DNA of 64,000 nt from Streptomyces hygroscopicus subsp. hygroscopicus (GCF_030269125.1 NZ_BSSM01000002.1:724896-788895); one strand, 5' to 3'. Counted from the stretch's first letter, positions 1 to 9,217 are shown. The notes: generated by a model not told the origin, from the sequence alone. A program made the numbers and translations.

Positions 1-602
<602 letters not shown>

Positions 603-776
603 TCAGGATGTGGGGACGCCGTCCAGTATGCGGGACCGTGGGGACAAAAAGGGCAAAGAGTGCCGTAGACCACAGCGACGCCGCGAGGGTGGCACGGAAA
701 GGCGCATCGCCGTACCACAGCGTCACACCCCGCCGTGTCCTCTGTCCCGGTATTTCACCAATCATGGTTGCGAGTA

Positions 777-792
777 GTGACTTTGACGTCAC
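777..792. promoter_or_regulatory. inverted repeat GTGAC-N6-GTCAC before the M4 protease gene
   Basis: Two perfect 5-base arms (777-781 and 788-792) lie about 20 bases before the protease start, in the divergent region shared with leuA. It may be an operator. The only support is symmetry and position. The remaining 593-776 stretch shows nothing else I can name. Confidence 0.3.
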
Positions 793-812
793 TCAGTGCA
801 ATGGTCGATGAC

Positions 813-1883
813 ATGACGACGACGAACGGGGGCTTCGGGCCCGTCTTCTGCACGATCGTGCCGCCGCACGTCCTCGACCGGCTCTCCCAGGCCGAGGACC
901 CGGATGTGTCGGCACCCGCCCGCCGCTCCCTGGAACACGACGCCTACCAGCGCACCCGGCGCCGGCTGACCACCGTGCTCGGCGCGACCGCCGCCGCGCT
1001 TCCCGAGGGCGCCGCCGCCGACCGGCCGCACCGCACCGTCTACGACACCCACCACACCCAGGACCTGCCCGGCACCAAGGTCCGCGAGGAGGGCTCGGAC
1101 CCGGGCCCGGACGCCTCCGTCAACCGCGCGTACGCGGGCCTCGGCGCCACCTTCGAGCTGTACCTGAAGGTGTACGGCCGCCACTCCATCGACGGCAACG
1201 GACTGCCGCTGGACGCCACCGTGCACTTCGGGGAGGGCTACGACAACGCCTTCTGGAACGGCGAGCAGATGGTGTTCGGCGACGGCGACGGCAAGGTCTT
1301 CCTCGACTTCACCATCCCGGTCGACGTCATCGGGCACGAACTGACCCACGGCGTCACCCAGCACACCGCCAACCTGGAGTACTTCGGCCAGTCCGGCGCG
1401 CTCAACGAGTCGCTCTCCGATGTCTTCGGCTCGCTGATCAAGCAGTACGCGCTGGGCCAGACCGCCGCCGAGGCCGACTGGCTGATCGGCGCGGGTCTGC
1501 TCGCCCCGGGCGTGCACGGCACCGCGCTGCGCTCGATGAAGGCCCCGGGCACGGCGTACGACGACCCGGACCTCGGCAAGGACCCGCAGCCCGCGACCAT
1601 GGAGCACTACGTGCGCACCGGCCGTGACAACGGCGGCGTGCACATCAACTCCGGCATCCCCAACCACGCCTTCTACCTCGCCGCCAAGGCACTCGGCGGC
1701 CACGCCTGGGAGAAGGCGGGGCAGATCTGGTACGACACGCTGACCGGCGGCGACCTGGCGTCGGACGCCCAGTTCGCCGACTTCGCCACGCTCACCGTGA
1801 AGGCGGCGCGCGAGCGGTTCGGCGCCGACGAGCTCCAGGCCGTGCAGAAGGCCTGGGAACAGGTCGGGGTGCCCACGCGGTAG
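813..1883 (+). CDS. protealysin-like M4 metalloprotease precursor
   Basis: A 356-residue M4 (thermolysin family) protease. The N-terminus lacks a signal peptide and carries the short protealysin-type propeptide, marked by FCTIVPPHVLDRL near residue 10. The zinc-binding motif HELTH is at residues 175-179, and the third ligand Glu199 lies in GALNESLSDVFG. The proton-donor His region HINSGIPNHAF is also present. The catalytic set is complete, so an active enzyme is expected. Protealysins typically remain inside the cell or are released by unusual routes. An ATG at 801 is possible, but starting at 813 matches the family N-terminus better; no clear ribosome site precedes either. The next gene is its probable inhibitor. 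Confidence 0.92.
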   Translation: MTTTNGGFGPVFCTIVPPHVLDRLSQAEDPDVSAPARRSLEHDAYQRTRRRLTTVLGATAAALPEGAAADRPHRTVYDTHHTQDLPGTKVREEGSDPGPDASVNRAYAGLGATFELYLKVYGRHSIDGNGLPLDATVHFGEGYDNAFWNGEQMVFGDGDGKVFLDFTIPVDVIGHELTHGVTQHTANLEYFGQSGALNESLSDVFGSLIKQYALGQTAAEADWLIGAGLLAPGVHGTALRSMKAPGTAYDDPDLGKDPQPATMEHYVRTGRDNGGVHINSGIPNHAFYLAAKALGGHAWEKAGQIWYDTLTGGDLASDAQFADFATLTVKAARERFGADELQAVQKAWEQVGVPTR

Positions 1884-1907
1884 CGCCCGCGCTGCGACAC
1901 TGGACCC

Positions 1908-2174
1908 ATGCGGATTCAGGTGAGGCGCACAGGCGGTTTCGCGGGCATCGAGCGCCGGGCCGAGGTGGACACCTCGGCCCGGCCCGACGCCGAGGAGTGG
2001 CACTCCCTGGCCGGACGCGCCCTCGCGTCCGGCCAGGACACCCCGCCGGCCGGTGTCCCGGACGGCTTCAGCTACGAGATCACGGTGGACGGCCGCACGG
2101 TGTACGCGGCCGACCCCCGGCTGTCCGAGGACCAGCGGGAGTTGGTCTCCCGGGTGCTCAAGGAGGGCGCTTAG
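1908..2174 (+). CDS. emfourin-type inhibitor of M4 protease
   Basis: This 88-residue protein begins MRIQVRRTGGFAGIERRAEV and continues with DTSARPDAEEW, which is the signature of emfourin, a slow-tight-binding protein inhibitor first described next to protealysin. It lies 24 bases after the M4 protease stop on the same strand, the usual protease-inhibitor bicistron. It has no signal peptide, so it would act in the cytoplasm, protecting the cell from or timing the protease. Identification comes from the conserved N-terminal pattern, the size and the neighbour. Inhibition of this particular protease is inferred. Confidence 0.85.
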   Translation: MRIQVRRTGGFAGIERRAEVDTSARPDAEEWHSLAGRALASGQDTPPAGVPDGFSYEITVDGRTVYAADPRLSEDQRELVSRVLKEGA

Positions 2175-2190
2175 CGGGACGCGGGGATCG

Positions 2191-3207
2191 CTAGCAGTAG
2201 CCCTTCTCCAGGAAGCCGCGCCGACCCGGGTCGCCGAGGTCCAGCGGGATGTCGACGTGGCTCGGCAGCTCGGCGAAGGACGCGTTGGGGAGGATGAACT
2301 CCCGCCCGGTGTACCGCTGTCGTACGGTCTGCTCGTCGGCGGGCTTGCACACGAACGGGTTGGCGTACGTGTTGTAGCCGAGGCCCACACCGGTGTTGAG
2401 GAACCCGGCGTCCTGGCACTGGTACAGGACGGCGCGCAGGGCGGCGGCGTCGCGCGGGCCGGTGTAGCCGGACTGGAAGCCGGCGAAGCAGGCCAGCGAG
2501 GAGGCGCCGTCGTACGGGGAGGGCCCGGCGGCGGCCAGCGCGTCGAGGAAGTCGCGGTTGCAGCCGATGGCCGCCGAGGGGGCGGCGCCCTGGAGCAGCT
2601 GGTCGCGGCGGCAGCCGGTCACGTCCTGGAAGGCGCCGACGACGTCCTCGCCCTTGCGCAGGCGTGAGTAGGCGAGCACGAGGTCGCGCTGGGCGGCGAG
2701 CGGGTAGGCGCCGGTGTCGCCGAACTTCTCGTCCAGCAGCCGGAACCAGGTCTCGAACGCCGGGACCTGGGCGCGGACCTGGGCCGGCACGGTGTAGACG
2801 GCCAGATCGGTCGGCGTGGTCCAGGTGTCGAGTCCCGGGTAGCCGACGAAGGACAGGACGCCGATGCCGGTCTTCGGCGGCTGGTCGCCGTAGCGGCTGC
2901 GCAGCTGGAGGTACCGCTCCAGGTTGGTGTTCGAGCCCGCCCACGCGTACCAGAAGCCGCTCGGGTAGAGAGTGGTGTCGCCCCGGGTGTGGGTGGTGCC
3001 GAACAGGGTCGGCGCCACACAGCGCACCCGGCGCGCGTCCCAGGCGGCCTTGTACTCGGCCGGGGTGGCGATGCAGTCGGTGGACGCCGTGTCGCGCCGG
3101 GTGTCGGCGAGCGCGCCGGGCACGCCGCCGAGCAGGAAGAGCAGGCACGCCGCGAGCACGGTGAGCAGTCGTGCGCGCGGCCTGGTGGACCGCTGATGGA
3201 GAGTCAT
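2191..3207 (-). CDS. secreted cysteine-rich protein of unknown function
   Basis: A 338-residue protein with a clear Sec signal: basic MTLHQRSTRPRARLL, a hydrophobic stretch, then a probable cut after GALA near residue 34. The mature part carries eight cysteines, including a terminal KGYC, so several disulfides are likely. It is rich in aromatic residues (FWYAWAGSNTNLERY, FVGYPGLDTWTTP). I do not recognise a catalytic motif or family. It is convergent with the emfourin gene (16 bases between stops) and divergent from the GH1 gene. The start was placed at the ATG directly before the signal peptide; upstream in-frame codons would spoil it. Confidence 0.75.
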   Translation of the reverse strand: MTLHQRSTRPRARLLTVLAACLLFLLGGVPGALADTRRDTASTDCIATPAEYKAAWDARRVRCVAPTLFGTTHTRGDTTLYPSGFWYAWAGSNTNLERYLQLRSRYGDQPPKTGIGVLSFVGYPGLDTWTTPTDLAVYTVPAQVRAQVPAFETWFRLLDEKFGDTGAYPLAAQRDLVLAYSRLRKGEDVVGAFQDVTGCRRDQLLQGAAPSAAIGCNRDFLDALAAAGPSPYDGASSLACFAGFQSGYTGPRDAAALRAVLYQCQDAGFLNTGVGLGYNTYANPFVCKPADEQTVRQRYTGREFILPNASFAELPSHVDIPLDLGDPGRRGFLEKGYC

Positions 3208-3383
3208 GCGGGACAGTCTCGGAACGGCGGTGCGCGAGATGCCAGTCGATTGGGCCATGCGGCCCACAGGCACGCGGTCACTGGAGCCGCTGCGCACACG
3301 GGTGTTGGCCACTTCCCGCCCGTGCGTCGGCCACTGTCGGCACGGGCGTTGACTTCGTTACCGGGGGTACGGATGATCCGGCC

Positions 3384-4697
3384 ATGGCGACTGACGCAGG
3401 CAATCCGATCCCTCGGTTCCCGGCCGGCTTCCTGTGGGGCGTGTCGACCTCCGCCCACCAGATCGAGGGGGCGGCCGACGAGCGCGAGCCCTCCGTGTGG
3501 GATGAGTTCACCGCCGGACCGGGCCGGGTGAAGGACGGCTCGACGGCGGCGGTGACCTGCGACCACTACCACCGCTACCCCGAGGACGTGGCCCTCCTCG
3601 CCGGCCTGGGCGTGGACGCGTACCGCTTCTCCGTCTCCTGGCCCCGGGTCTCCTCCCCCGGCGGCCTCGACTTCTACGACCGGCTGGTGGACGAGTTGTG
3701 CGCGGCGGGCGTGCGGCCGGTCGCCACCCTCTTCCACTGGGACCTGCCCGCCTCCCTGGACTGGCTGGAGCGGGACACGGCGGCCCGGTTCGCCGACCAC
3801 GTGTCGGTGATCGCCGGGCGCCTGGGCGACCGGGTCGCCAAGTGGATCACCCTCAACGAGCCCGCCGAACACACCCTCCTGGGCCACGCCCTCGGTGTCC
3901 ACGCCCCCGGCAAGCGGCTGCTGTTCGACGCCCTGCCGGTGGCCCACCACCAGCTCCTCGCCCACGGCCTCGCGGTACGGGCCCTGCGCGCGGCCGGCGC
4001 CGGCGACATCGGCATCGCCAACTCACACGGCCCGACGTGGGCGGCGTCCGCGGACCCGGCGGACACGGAGGCCGCGGACTTCTACGACACGCTCCTCAAC
4101 CGACTCTTCGCGGAACCGGTGCTGCTGGGCGAGTACCCGGAGGGGCTGGGCGATGTGATGCCCGCCGACATCGCGGCGGATCTGACGGTGATCGCCGAAC
4201 CCCTCGACTGGTACGGGATCAACTACTACGCGCCGACCCTGGTGGGCGCCCCGCTGGGCACGGAGACCGAGTTCGGCGGGGTGCCGATACCCGCGGAACT
4301 CCCCTTCTCGGTGCGGGAGATACCGGACCGGCCCCGGACGGACTTCGGCTGGCCGGTGGTCCCGGAGGGGCTGACCGAGCTGCTGTGCGGCTTTCGCGAC
4401 CGCTACGGCGACCGGCTCCCGCCGATCCTCATCACCGAGAACGGCTGCTCGTACGAGGGCCTCGACGACCAGGACCGGATCGCCTACCTGGACGCCCACC
4501 TCCGCGCGCTGCACGCCGCGTTGACGGCCGGGGTGGACGTGCGCGGCTACTTCGTGTGGTCCCTCATGGACAACTTCGAGTGGGCCGAGGGCCATGCGCG
4601 GCGCTTCGGTCTGGTGCACGTGGACTACGAGACGCTGGAGCGGGTGCCGAAGGCGTCGTACCGGTGGTTCCGGGACGTGCTGCGGGCCCAGAGGTGA
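3384..4697 (+). CDS. GH1 family beta-glucosidase
   Basis: A 437-residue retaining beta-glycosidase of family GH1. The N-terminus FPAGFLWGVSTSAHQIEGA binds the -1 sugar, the acid/base Glu159 is in TLNEP, and the nucleophile Glu352 is in ITENG. The C-terminal WSLMDNFEWAEG aglycone region is present. The protein is slightly short for the family, with a compact loop after SWPRV. There is no signal peptide, so it works in the cytoplasm on imported glucosides such as cellobiose (substrate inferred). Its stop overlaps the GTG start of the following MFS permease (GTGA), implying translational coupling of uptake and hydrolysis. Confidence 0.93.
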   Translation: MATDAGNPIPRFPAGFLWGVSTSAHQIEGAADEREPSVWDEFTAGPGRVKDGSTAAVTCDHYHRYPEDVALLAGLGVDAYRFSVSWPRVSSPGGLDFYDRLVDELCAAGVRPVATLFHWDLPASLDWLERDTAARFADHVSVIAGRLGDRVAKWITLNEPAEHTLLGHALGVHAPGKRLLFDALPVAHHQLLAHGLAVRALRAAGAGDIGIANSHGPTWAASADPADTEAADFYDTLLNRLFAEPVLLGEYPEGLGDVMPADIAADLTVIAEPLDWYGINYYAPTLVGAPLGTETEFGGVPIPAELPFSVREIPDRPRTDFGWPVVPEGLTELLCGFRDRYGDRLPPILITENGCSYEGLDDQDRIAYLDAHLRALHAALTAGVDVRGYFVWSLMDNFEWAEGHARRFGLVHVDYETLERVPKASYRWFRDVLRAQR

Positions 4698-5947
4698 CCA
4701 CCGGCCGCCTCCCGGCCGCGCTCGCCGAGCCGGCCGAGCCGGTGGGCCGGGGCTGGACGGCGGCCCTCTCGCTGGCCAACGGGGCGATCTGGGTGGGCTG
4801 GTTCGGCCCCCTCCAGATCCTCCTGGCCTCCCAGGCGAAGGACCTCGCGCCCGGCACCGGGATGTCCAAGGAGACGCTGCTGGCCTGGGTGACCGGTACG
4901 GGCGCGGTGGTCTCCCTGCTGGCGAACCCCCTCTTCGGCGCCCTGTCCGACCGTACGACCGCCCGTGCGGGCCGCCGCACGCCGTGGATCGTGTCCGGGG
5001 CGGCGGGCGGCGCGCTGGCGCTGCTGCTGCTCGCGGGCGCGGACGGGCCGTGGTCGATGGCACTCGGCTGGTGCCTGGTGCAGTTCACCCTGAACGCGGC
5101 CTTCGCCGCGGTGACGGCGGCCGTCCCGGACCGGGTGCCCCGGCGCCAGCGGGGCGCGGTGGGCGGCTGGTTGGGCGCGGCGCAGATCCTCGGCGTGGTC
5201 GGGGGCACGGGCCTGGCGACGGCGGCGGGCGGCGTCCGGGCGGGCTACGCGGCCTGCGCGGCGTGCACGCTGGCGGGCGTCCTGCCGTACGTCGTGCGCT
5301 ACCGGGATCTCCGCCTCCCCCGCGGGAACCGCCCCCCGTGGTCCTGGCGCGGCTTCCTGGCGTCCTTCTGGCTGAGCCCCCGCCGCCACCCCGACCTGGG
5401 CTGGGCCTGGCTGACCCGCTTCCTGATCAACCTGAGCAACTCCCTGGTACTGCTGTACCTGCTCTACTACCTCCGCGACCGCGTCCACTACCCCGACCCG
5501 GGCCGGGGCGTCCTGATCCTGACCGCGGTGAACGGCGTGACCCTGCTGGCGACGGTGGTGATCGGCGGGGTCTGGTCCGACCGGCTCGGCCGCCGCAAGC
5601 CGTTCGTCGTCTGGTCGGGCGCCCTGATGGCGCTCGCGACGGCCGCCCTGTCCGGCTGGCAGACCTGGCCCGGAGCGGTGGCGGCGGCGGCCGTCCTGGG
5701 CGTCGGCTTCGGCGTCTTCACCTCGGTCGACTTCGCCCTGATGACCGACGTCCTGCCGCACGCCCTCGACCGGGCCAAGGACCTGGGCGTCATCAACGTG
5801 GCCAACGCCCTGCCCCAGGCGGCGGCCCCGGCCCTGGCTGCGCCGCTGGTGGCGTACGCGGGCGGCTACCGGGTGCTCTATCTGGTGGCGGCGGGGTTCG
5901 GGGTGGCGGGGGCGGTACTGGTGGGGCGGATCAGGGGAGTGGACTAG
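4694..5947 (+). CDS. MFS sugar permease (GPH/SLC45-like), coupled to the GH1 gene
   Basis: A 417-residue polytopic protein with about 12 hydrophobic segments in two halves. The first cytoplasmic loop reads ALSDRTTARAGRRTPWI and the equivalent second-half loop GVWSDRLGRRKPF; these D-R-x-GRR loops are typical of sugar:proton symporters related to GPH/SLC45. It begins at a GTG that overlaps the TGA of the beta-glucosidase gene. The coupling suggests that it imports the beta-glucoside cleaved by that enzyme. The actual substrate cannot be read from the sequence. It runs up to era, with which it is convergent (15 bases apart). Confidence 0.85.
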   Translation: MTTGRLPAALAEPAEPVGRGWTAALSLANGAIWVGWFGPLQILLASQAKDLAPGTGMSKETLLAWVTGTGAVVSLLANPLFGALSDRTTARAGRRTPWIVSGAAGGALALLLLAGADGPWSMALGWCLVQFTLNAAFAAVTAAVPDRVPRRQRGAVGGWLGAAQILGVVGGTGLATAAGGVRAGYAACAACTLAGVLPYVVRYRDLRLPRGNRPPWSWRGFLASFWLSPRRHPDLGWAWLTRFLINLSNSLVLLYLLYYLRDRVHYPDPGRGVLILTAVNGVTLLATVVIGGVWSDRLGRRKPFVVWSGALMALATAALSGWQTWPGAVAAAAVLGVGFGVFTSVDFALMTDVLPHALDRAKDLGVINVANALPQAAAPALAAPLVAYAGGYRVLYLVAAGFGVAGAVLVGRIRGVD

Positions 5948-5962
5948 AGGCGGACCAGCGGG

Positions 5963-6925
5963 TCAGAAGCCCAGCTTGCGGAGCTGCTTCGGGTCCCGCT
6001 GCCAGTCCTTGGCCACCTTGACGTGCAGGTCGAGGAAGACCGGCGTACCCAGCAAGGCCTCGATCTGCTTGCGGGACTTGATGCCGACCTCCTTGAGCCG
6101 CTTGCCCTTCGGCCCGATGATGATGCCCTTCTGGCTGGGCCGCTCGATGTAGACGTTCGCGTGGATGTCGAGCAGCGGACGGTCCGCGGGCCGGTCCTCG
6201 CGCGGCAGCATCTCCTCGACCACCACCGCGATGGAGTGCGGCAGCTCGTCCCGCACCCCCTCCAGCGCCGCCTCGCGGATCAGTTCGGCGACCATCACCT
6301 GCTCGGGCTCGTCCGTGAGGTCGCCCTCGGGGTAGAGCGCCGGCCCCTCGGGCAGCAGCGGCACCAGCAGGTCGGCCAGCAGCTCCACCTGCTTCGAGCC
6401 GACCGCGGACACCGGCACGATCTCCGCCCACTCGAAACCCAGCTCCTTGCCGAGCTGGTCGATGGCGATCAGCTGCTCGGCGAGCGTCTTGGAGTCCACG
6501 AGGTCGGTCTTGGTGACGACGGCGACCTTGGGCGTCTTCCTGATCCCGGCCAGTTCCTTGGCGATGAACCGGTCGCCGGGTCCGATCTTCTGGTCGGCCG
6601 GCAGGCAGAACCCGATCACGTCGACCTCGGCCCACGTCGTGCGCACGACGTCGTTCAGCCGCTCGCCCAGCAGCGTGCGCGGCTTGTGCAGACCGGGGGT
6701 GTCGACCAGGATCAGCTGGGCGTCGGGCCGGTGCACGATGCCCCGCACCGTGTGCCGCGTGGTCTGCGGCCGGTTCGAGGTGATCGCCACCTTCTGCCCG
6801 ACCAGAGCGTTCGTGAGGGTGGACTTGCCCGCGTTGGGGCGGCCCACGAAGCAGGCGAAGCCGGCGCGGTGGACGGTTTCCGCCGGCTGCTCGGATGACT
6901 GGGTGCGAACGCTCATGCCGTTCAT
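5963..6925 (-). CDS. era: GTPase Era
   Basis: Era is an essential GTPase that binds the 3' end of 16S rRNA and helps 30S subunit maturation. G1 is GRPNAGKST, G3 is DTPGLH, G4 is TKTD, and the C-terminal KH domain carries GPKGKRLKEVG. At 320 residues it has normal length. The ATG at 6925 has AGGGAC just upstream; an alternative ATG at 6916 gives a protein three residues shorter. In many Streptomyces it ends the phoH-ybeY-corC-era run. Here the block between era and corC carries a decayed gene, a deaminase-like gene and the regulator/transporter pair. Confidence 0.97.
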   Translation of the reverse strand: MNGMSVRTQSSEQPAETVHRAGFACFVGRPNAGKSTLTNALVGQKVAITSNRPQTTRHTVRGIVHRPDAQLILVDTPGLHKPRTLLGERLNDVVRTTWAEVDVIGFCLPADQKIGPGDRFIAKELAGIRKTPKVAVVTKTDLVDSKTLAEQLIAIDQLGKELGFEWAEIVPVSAVGSKQVELLADLLVPLLPEGPALYPEGDLTDEPEQVMVAELIREAALEGVRDELPHSIAVVVEEMLPREDRPADRPLLDIHANVYIERPSQKGIIIGPKGKRLKEVGIKSRKQIEALLGTPVFLDLHVKVAKDWQRDPKQLRKLGF

Positions 6926-7046
6926 TGTCCCTGATCCCGAAGCCCCCGCCGCACCGCGAACCTCCGGTGACAGAGCGTCGCGACACCGTCACGGAAACAC
7001 ACTTCCACTCGCCACACGACCACCATCGCCACCAACGGCAGCCGGG

Positions 7047-7700
7047 TCATTGCGTGGAACGACGTCCGCGCCGGGACCCGCGCCCCGGCGCACCCGCGGT
7101 CGCGGCGACGGCCACCCGGTCGGGCGACGGCGCGTCGGGCGAGGTCTCGAAGAGTCGTGCCGACTGGCCGGGCAGCGGCTCGGCCGGCACCCGGGCCGCC
7201 CGGCGGGGGTGCGGCCGAACGCCGGTGGTGGCTGGGGCGCAGGTGGGGCACCGCGGGCGCGGGCAGCGCCGGGCCGCTCACCCGGAGGTGGATCCGCTCC
7301 CCGGGTCGATCCGCTCGTCCAGCGCGACGATCGCCCCGGGATGATCACCGGGCTCCGCGTCCCGCGGCACTCGCGGTGTCAACGGCACGGTCACCGTCCG
7401 ATGCCCCGGCACCATGATCCGCGCCGTCGCGAGCCGTCCCCGCACCCCGGCCCCGCGCATCGCCGCGGCGGCCGTGCGGCGGCGGACGTGGCCGTGCCGC
7501 CGCCGAAGATGCCGCGGCGCGCGGTGACGGCCGCCGACCGGGGAGCCACGGCGGCCGCGGACGGTGCGCGGGCGGGACCGGCGACCGCGAGGGCCCCGGC
7601 GGCCACGGCCGCCTCCTGCCGGGCACGCCGGACGTGCCGGTCGGGTGACCGGAAGGTGCGCCGACGAGCGGCAGGCCGGTCGGGCGGGCGCGGGCGCACG
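7047..7700 (-). pseudogene. relic of a secreted WxL/DUF916-like surface protein
   Basis: No intact gene fits the 920 bases between era and the deaminase-like gene, but a decayed one shows. At 7278-7460 the minus strand reads ATARIMVPGHRTVTVPL and then PRDAEPGDHPGAIVALDER, which strongly resembles the beta-sandwich of actinobacterial DUF916/WxL-type surface proteins. After a stop at 7278 the same frame continues with VPAEPLPGQSARLFETSPD and then APSPDRVAVAATA, matching the family's next strands, before a stop at 7047. Further upstream, in another frame, is a signal-peptide-like QEAAVAAGALAVAGPARA. Frameshifts and stops indicate decay. Bounds are approximate, and 6926-7046 shows nothing. Confidence 0.55.
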
Positions 7701-7846
7701 GGACCGGCGGTGCGGATCTGACGGGTCGTAACCGGCTTTCGCCCGGCTGAGGGACGGAGCGGAGGCCGCCGCGGGACGTACGCGTTCACTGACGCACCGC
7801 GCCCCGCGACCCGGTCAGGCCGAATTCCGGCCGGTCTCCCGGTGTG

Positions 7847-8206
7847 TCACTCGGAGTCGGCGGAGAGGGTGGCGCGCACCGTGCCGTCCGTCCCCGCGAG
7901 CAGCACCGGTGTGCCCGCGGCCCCGAGGTCGGCCACCGCGGCCAGGTCCTCGGCCGGCACCGACTCCACGTCGCTGACCACCGCCGCCGCCTCCAGCGAC
8001 GCGGCGCCGGACGCCACCGCCATGGCGACGGCGGTGCGCAGCGCGCTGAGCTTCAGCGAGGGCAGGTCCACGGTCCCGGCGACGTAGGTGCGCCCGGTGT
8101 CGTCGCGTACGGCCGCCCCCTCGGGCACGGCGTTGCGGGCCCGCGCGGAACGGGCCAGGGTCACGATCTTGCGGTCCTCGGGGTCAAGCGCGCTGCTGTC
8201 GGTCAT
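7847..8206 (-). CDS. cytidine deaminase-like protein without zinc ligands
   Basis: A 119-residue protein aligned by eye with the cytidine deaminase fold: RNAVPEGAAVRDDTGRTYVA corresponds to the first strands and helix. The zinc-binding Cys-Ala-Glu motif is replaced by SAL (in LPSLKLSALRTAVAMAV), and no Pro-Cys-x-x-Cys follows. All three metal ligands and the catalytic Glu are therefore missing, and deamination is not expected. Similar degenerate proteins are found near era in other Streptomyces, which argues for a conserved non-enzymatic role rather than a recent pseudogene. The frame is intact with typical codon bias. It is often annotated simply as cytidine deaminase. Confidence 0.75.
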   Translation of the reverse strand: MTDSSALDPEDRKIVTLARSARARNAVPEGAAVRDDTGRTYVAGTVDLPSLKLSALRTAVAMAVASGAASLEAAAVVSDVESVPAEDLAAVADLGAAGTPVLLAGTDGTVRATLSADSE

Positions 8207-8244
8207 GCCCCGAGCATACGAAGCCGTACGGAGTCGTACGACGC

Positions 8245-9123
8245 TCACCCCGCCACGGGGTACATGGCGCCCCGCCGGCCCTCCGGGGAGGCCAGCCACT
8301 CCAGCTTCTCCGCGGTGTTCGCCTCGTCCAGCGGAGCGTGCAGCACGATCATCAGATCGGGCCGGGCGGGCACCTTCAGCACCGTCGACTCCACGACCAG
8401 CAGCCCGGCCAGCGGATGCGACAGTTCCTTGCGCACCTGCCCCTGGTCCTCGATGTCCCGCTCGGCCCACAGCGCCCTGAACTCCTCGCTGGCCGCGCTC
8501 ACCTCGGCGAGCACCTCCCGGAAGCCCTCGTCGTCGGGGCGCGCCGCGCACGCGGCCCGGAACTGCGCCACGACGGTGCGCGCGTTGCGCTCCCAGCTCC
8601 GGCTGCGCTCCCGGTACAGCGGGTCGGTGAAGAAGTCGATCAGGCAGTTCTGGGTGATGCCGGGGCGCATGCCGAGCACGATCGCGGCCGCGTCGTTGTA
8701 CAGCACGCAGTTGTAGTAGAGGTCCATGATGTGCGCCGGGTACGGCATCCAGGTGTCGATCAGCCGCCGCAGCCCGTCGCACATGTCCCGCTTGCCCGGC
8801 GTCACCCGGGGCGCGGGCGGGTTCAGCCCGGCCAGCAGGTACAGGTGCCGCCGCTCGGCGTCGCTGAGCCGCAGCACCCGGGCTACCGCGTCCAGCACCT
8901 GCGGGGAGACGGAGATCTCCCGCCCCTGTTCCAGCCACTGGTACCAGGAGGCGCCCACCCCGGCGAGCACGGCCACCTCCTCGCGGCGCAGCCCCGGCGT
9001 CCTGCGCCTGCCGCCGCCGGCCGGCAGCCCGGCCTCCTCGGGGCTGATGCGGGCGCGCCGGCTCATCAGGAACTCCCGCAGTTCGTCACGCCGATGACTG
9101 CGCGTCGCCTCAGCAGCAGACAC
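8245..9123 (-). CDS. XRE-family regulator with MmyB-like ligand domain
   Basis: A 292-residue transcription factor. The N-terminal helix-turn-helix is RRTPGLRREEVAVLAGVGAS followed by WYQWLEQGREI, about residues 35-80. The C-terminal two thirds (from TWMPYPAHIMDLYYNCVLYN) is the MmyB-like PAS-related ligand pocket common in actinobacterial regulators. The start is the GTG at 9123, preceded by a GGGAGGGG ribosome site. It is divergent from an MFS exporter with only 94 bases between them and an inverted repeat in the gap. The arrangement suggests that it controls the exporter and itself, with a small molecule as signal. The ligand is unknown. Confidence 0.9.
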   Translation of the reverse strand: MSAAEATRSHRRDELREFLMSRRARISPEEAGLPAGGGRRRTPGLRREEVAVLAGVGASWYQWLEQGREISVSPQVLDAVARVLRLSDAERRHLYLLAGLNPPAPRVTPGKRDMCDGLRRLIDTWMPYPAHIMDLYYNCVLYNDAAAIVLGMRPGITQNCLIDFFTDPLYRERSRSWERNARTVVAQFRAACAARPDDEGFREVLAEVSAASEEFRALWAERDIEDQGQVRKELSHPLAGLLVVESTVLKVPARPDLMIVLHAPLDEANTAEKLEWLASPEGRRGAMYPVAG

Positions 9124-9150
9124 GTCCGCCCCTCCCCCGTCGGGTCCGTC

Positions 9151-9167
9151 TGGTGGTGCCACCACCA
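9151..9167. promoter_or_regulatory. inverted repeat TGGTGGT-GCC-ACCACCA, probable operator
   Basis: Perfect 7-base arms separated by three bases lie between the divergent XRE regulator and MFS exporter. Size and position fit a dimeric HTH operator controlling both genes. No binding data can be read here. Confidence 0.45.
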
Positions 9168-9217
9168 CCATAAGTTGCGACTCCCCACCGGTATTCCGCT
9201 CGTCCGAAGCTCTTGCC

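Noticed and set aside
735..812. Longer starts for the M4 protease (735 or 801)
   Set aside because: The extra residues do not resemble the family and no ribosome site supports them; 813 aligns with known N-termini.
7391..7789. 132-codon minus-strand frame near era
   Set aside because: Only its signal-peptide-like middle makes sense, as part of a frame-shifted relic; the rest is Arg/Pro/Ala noise.
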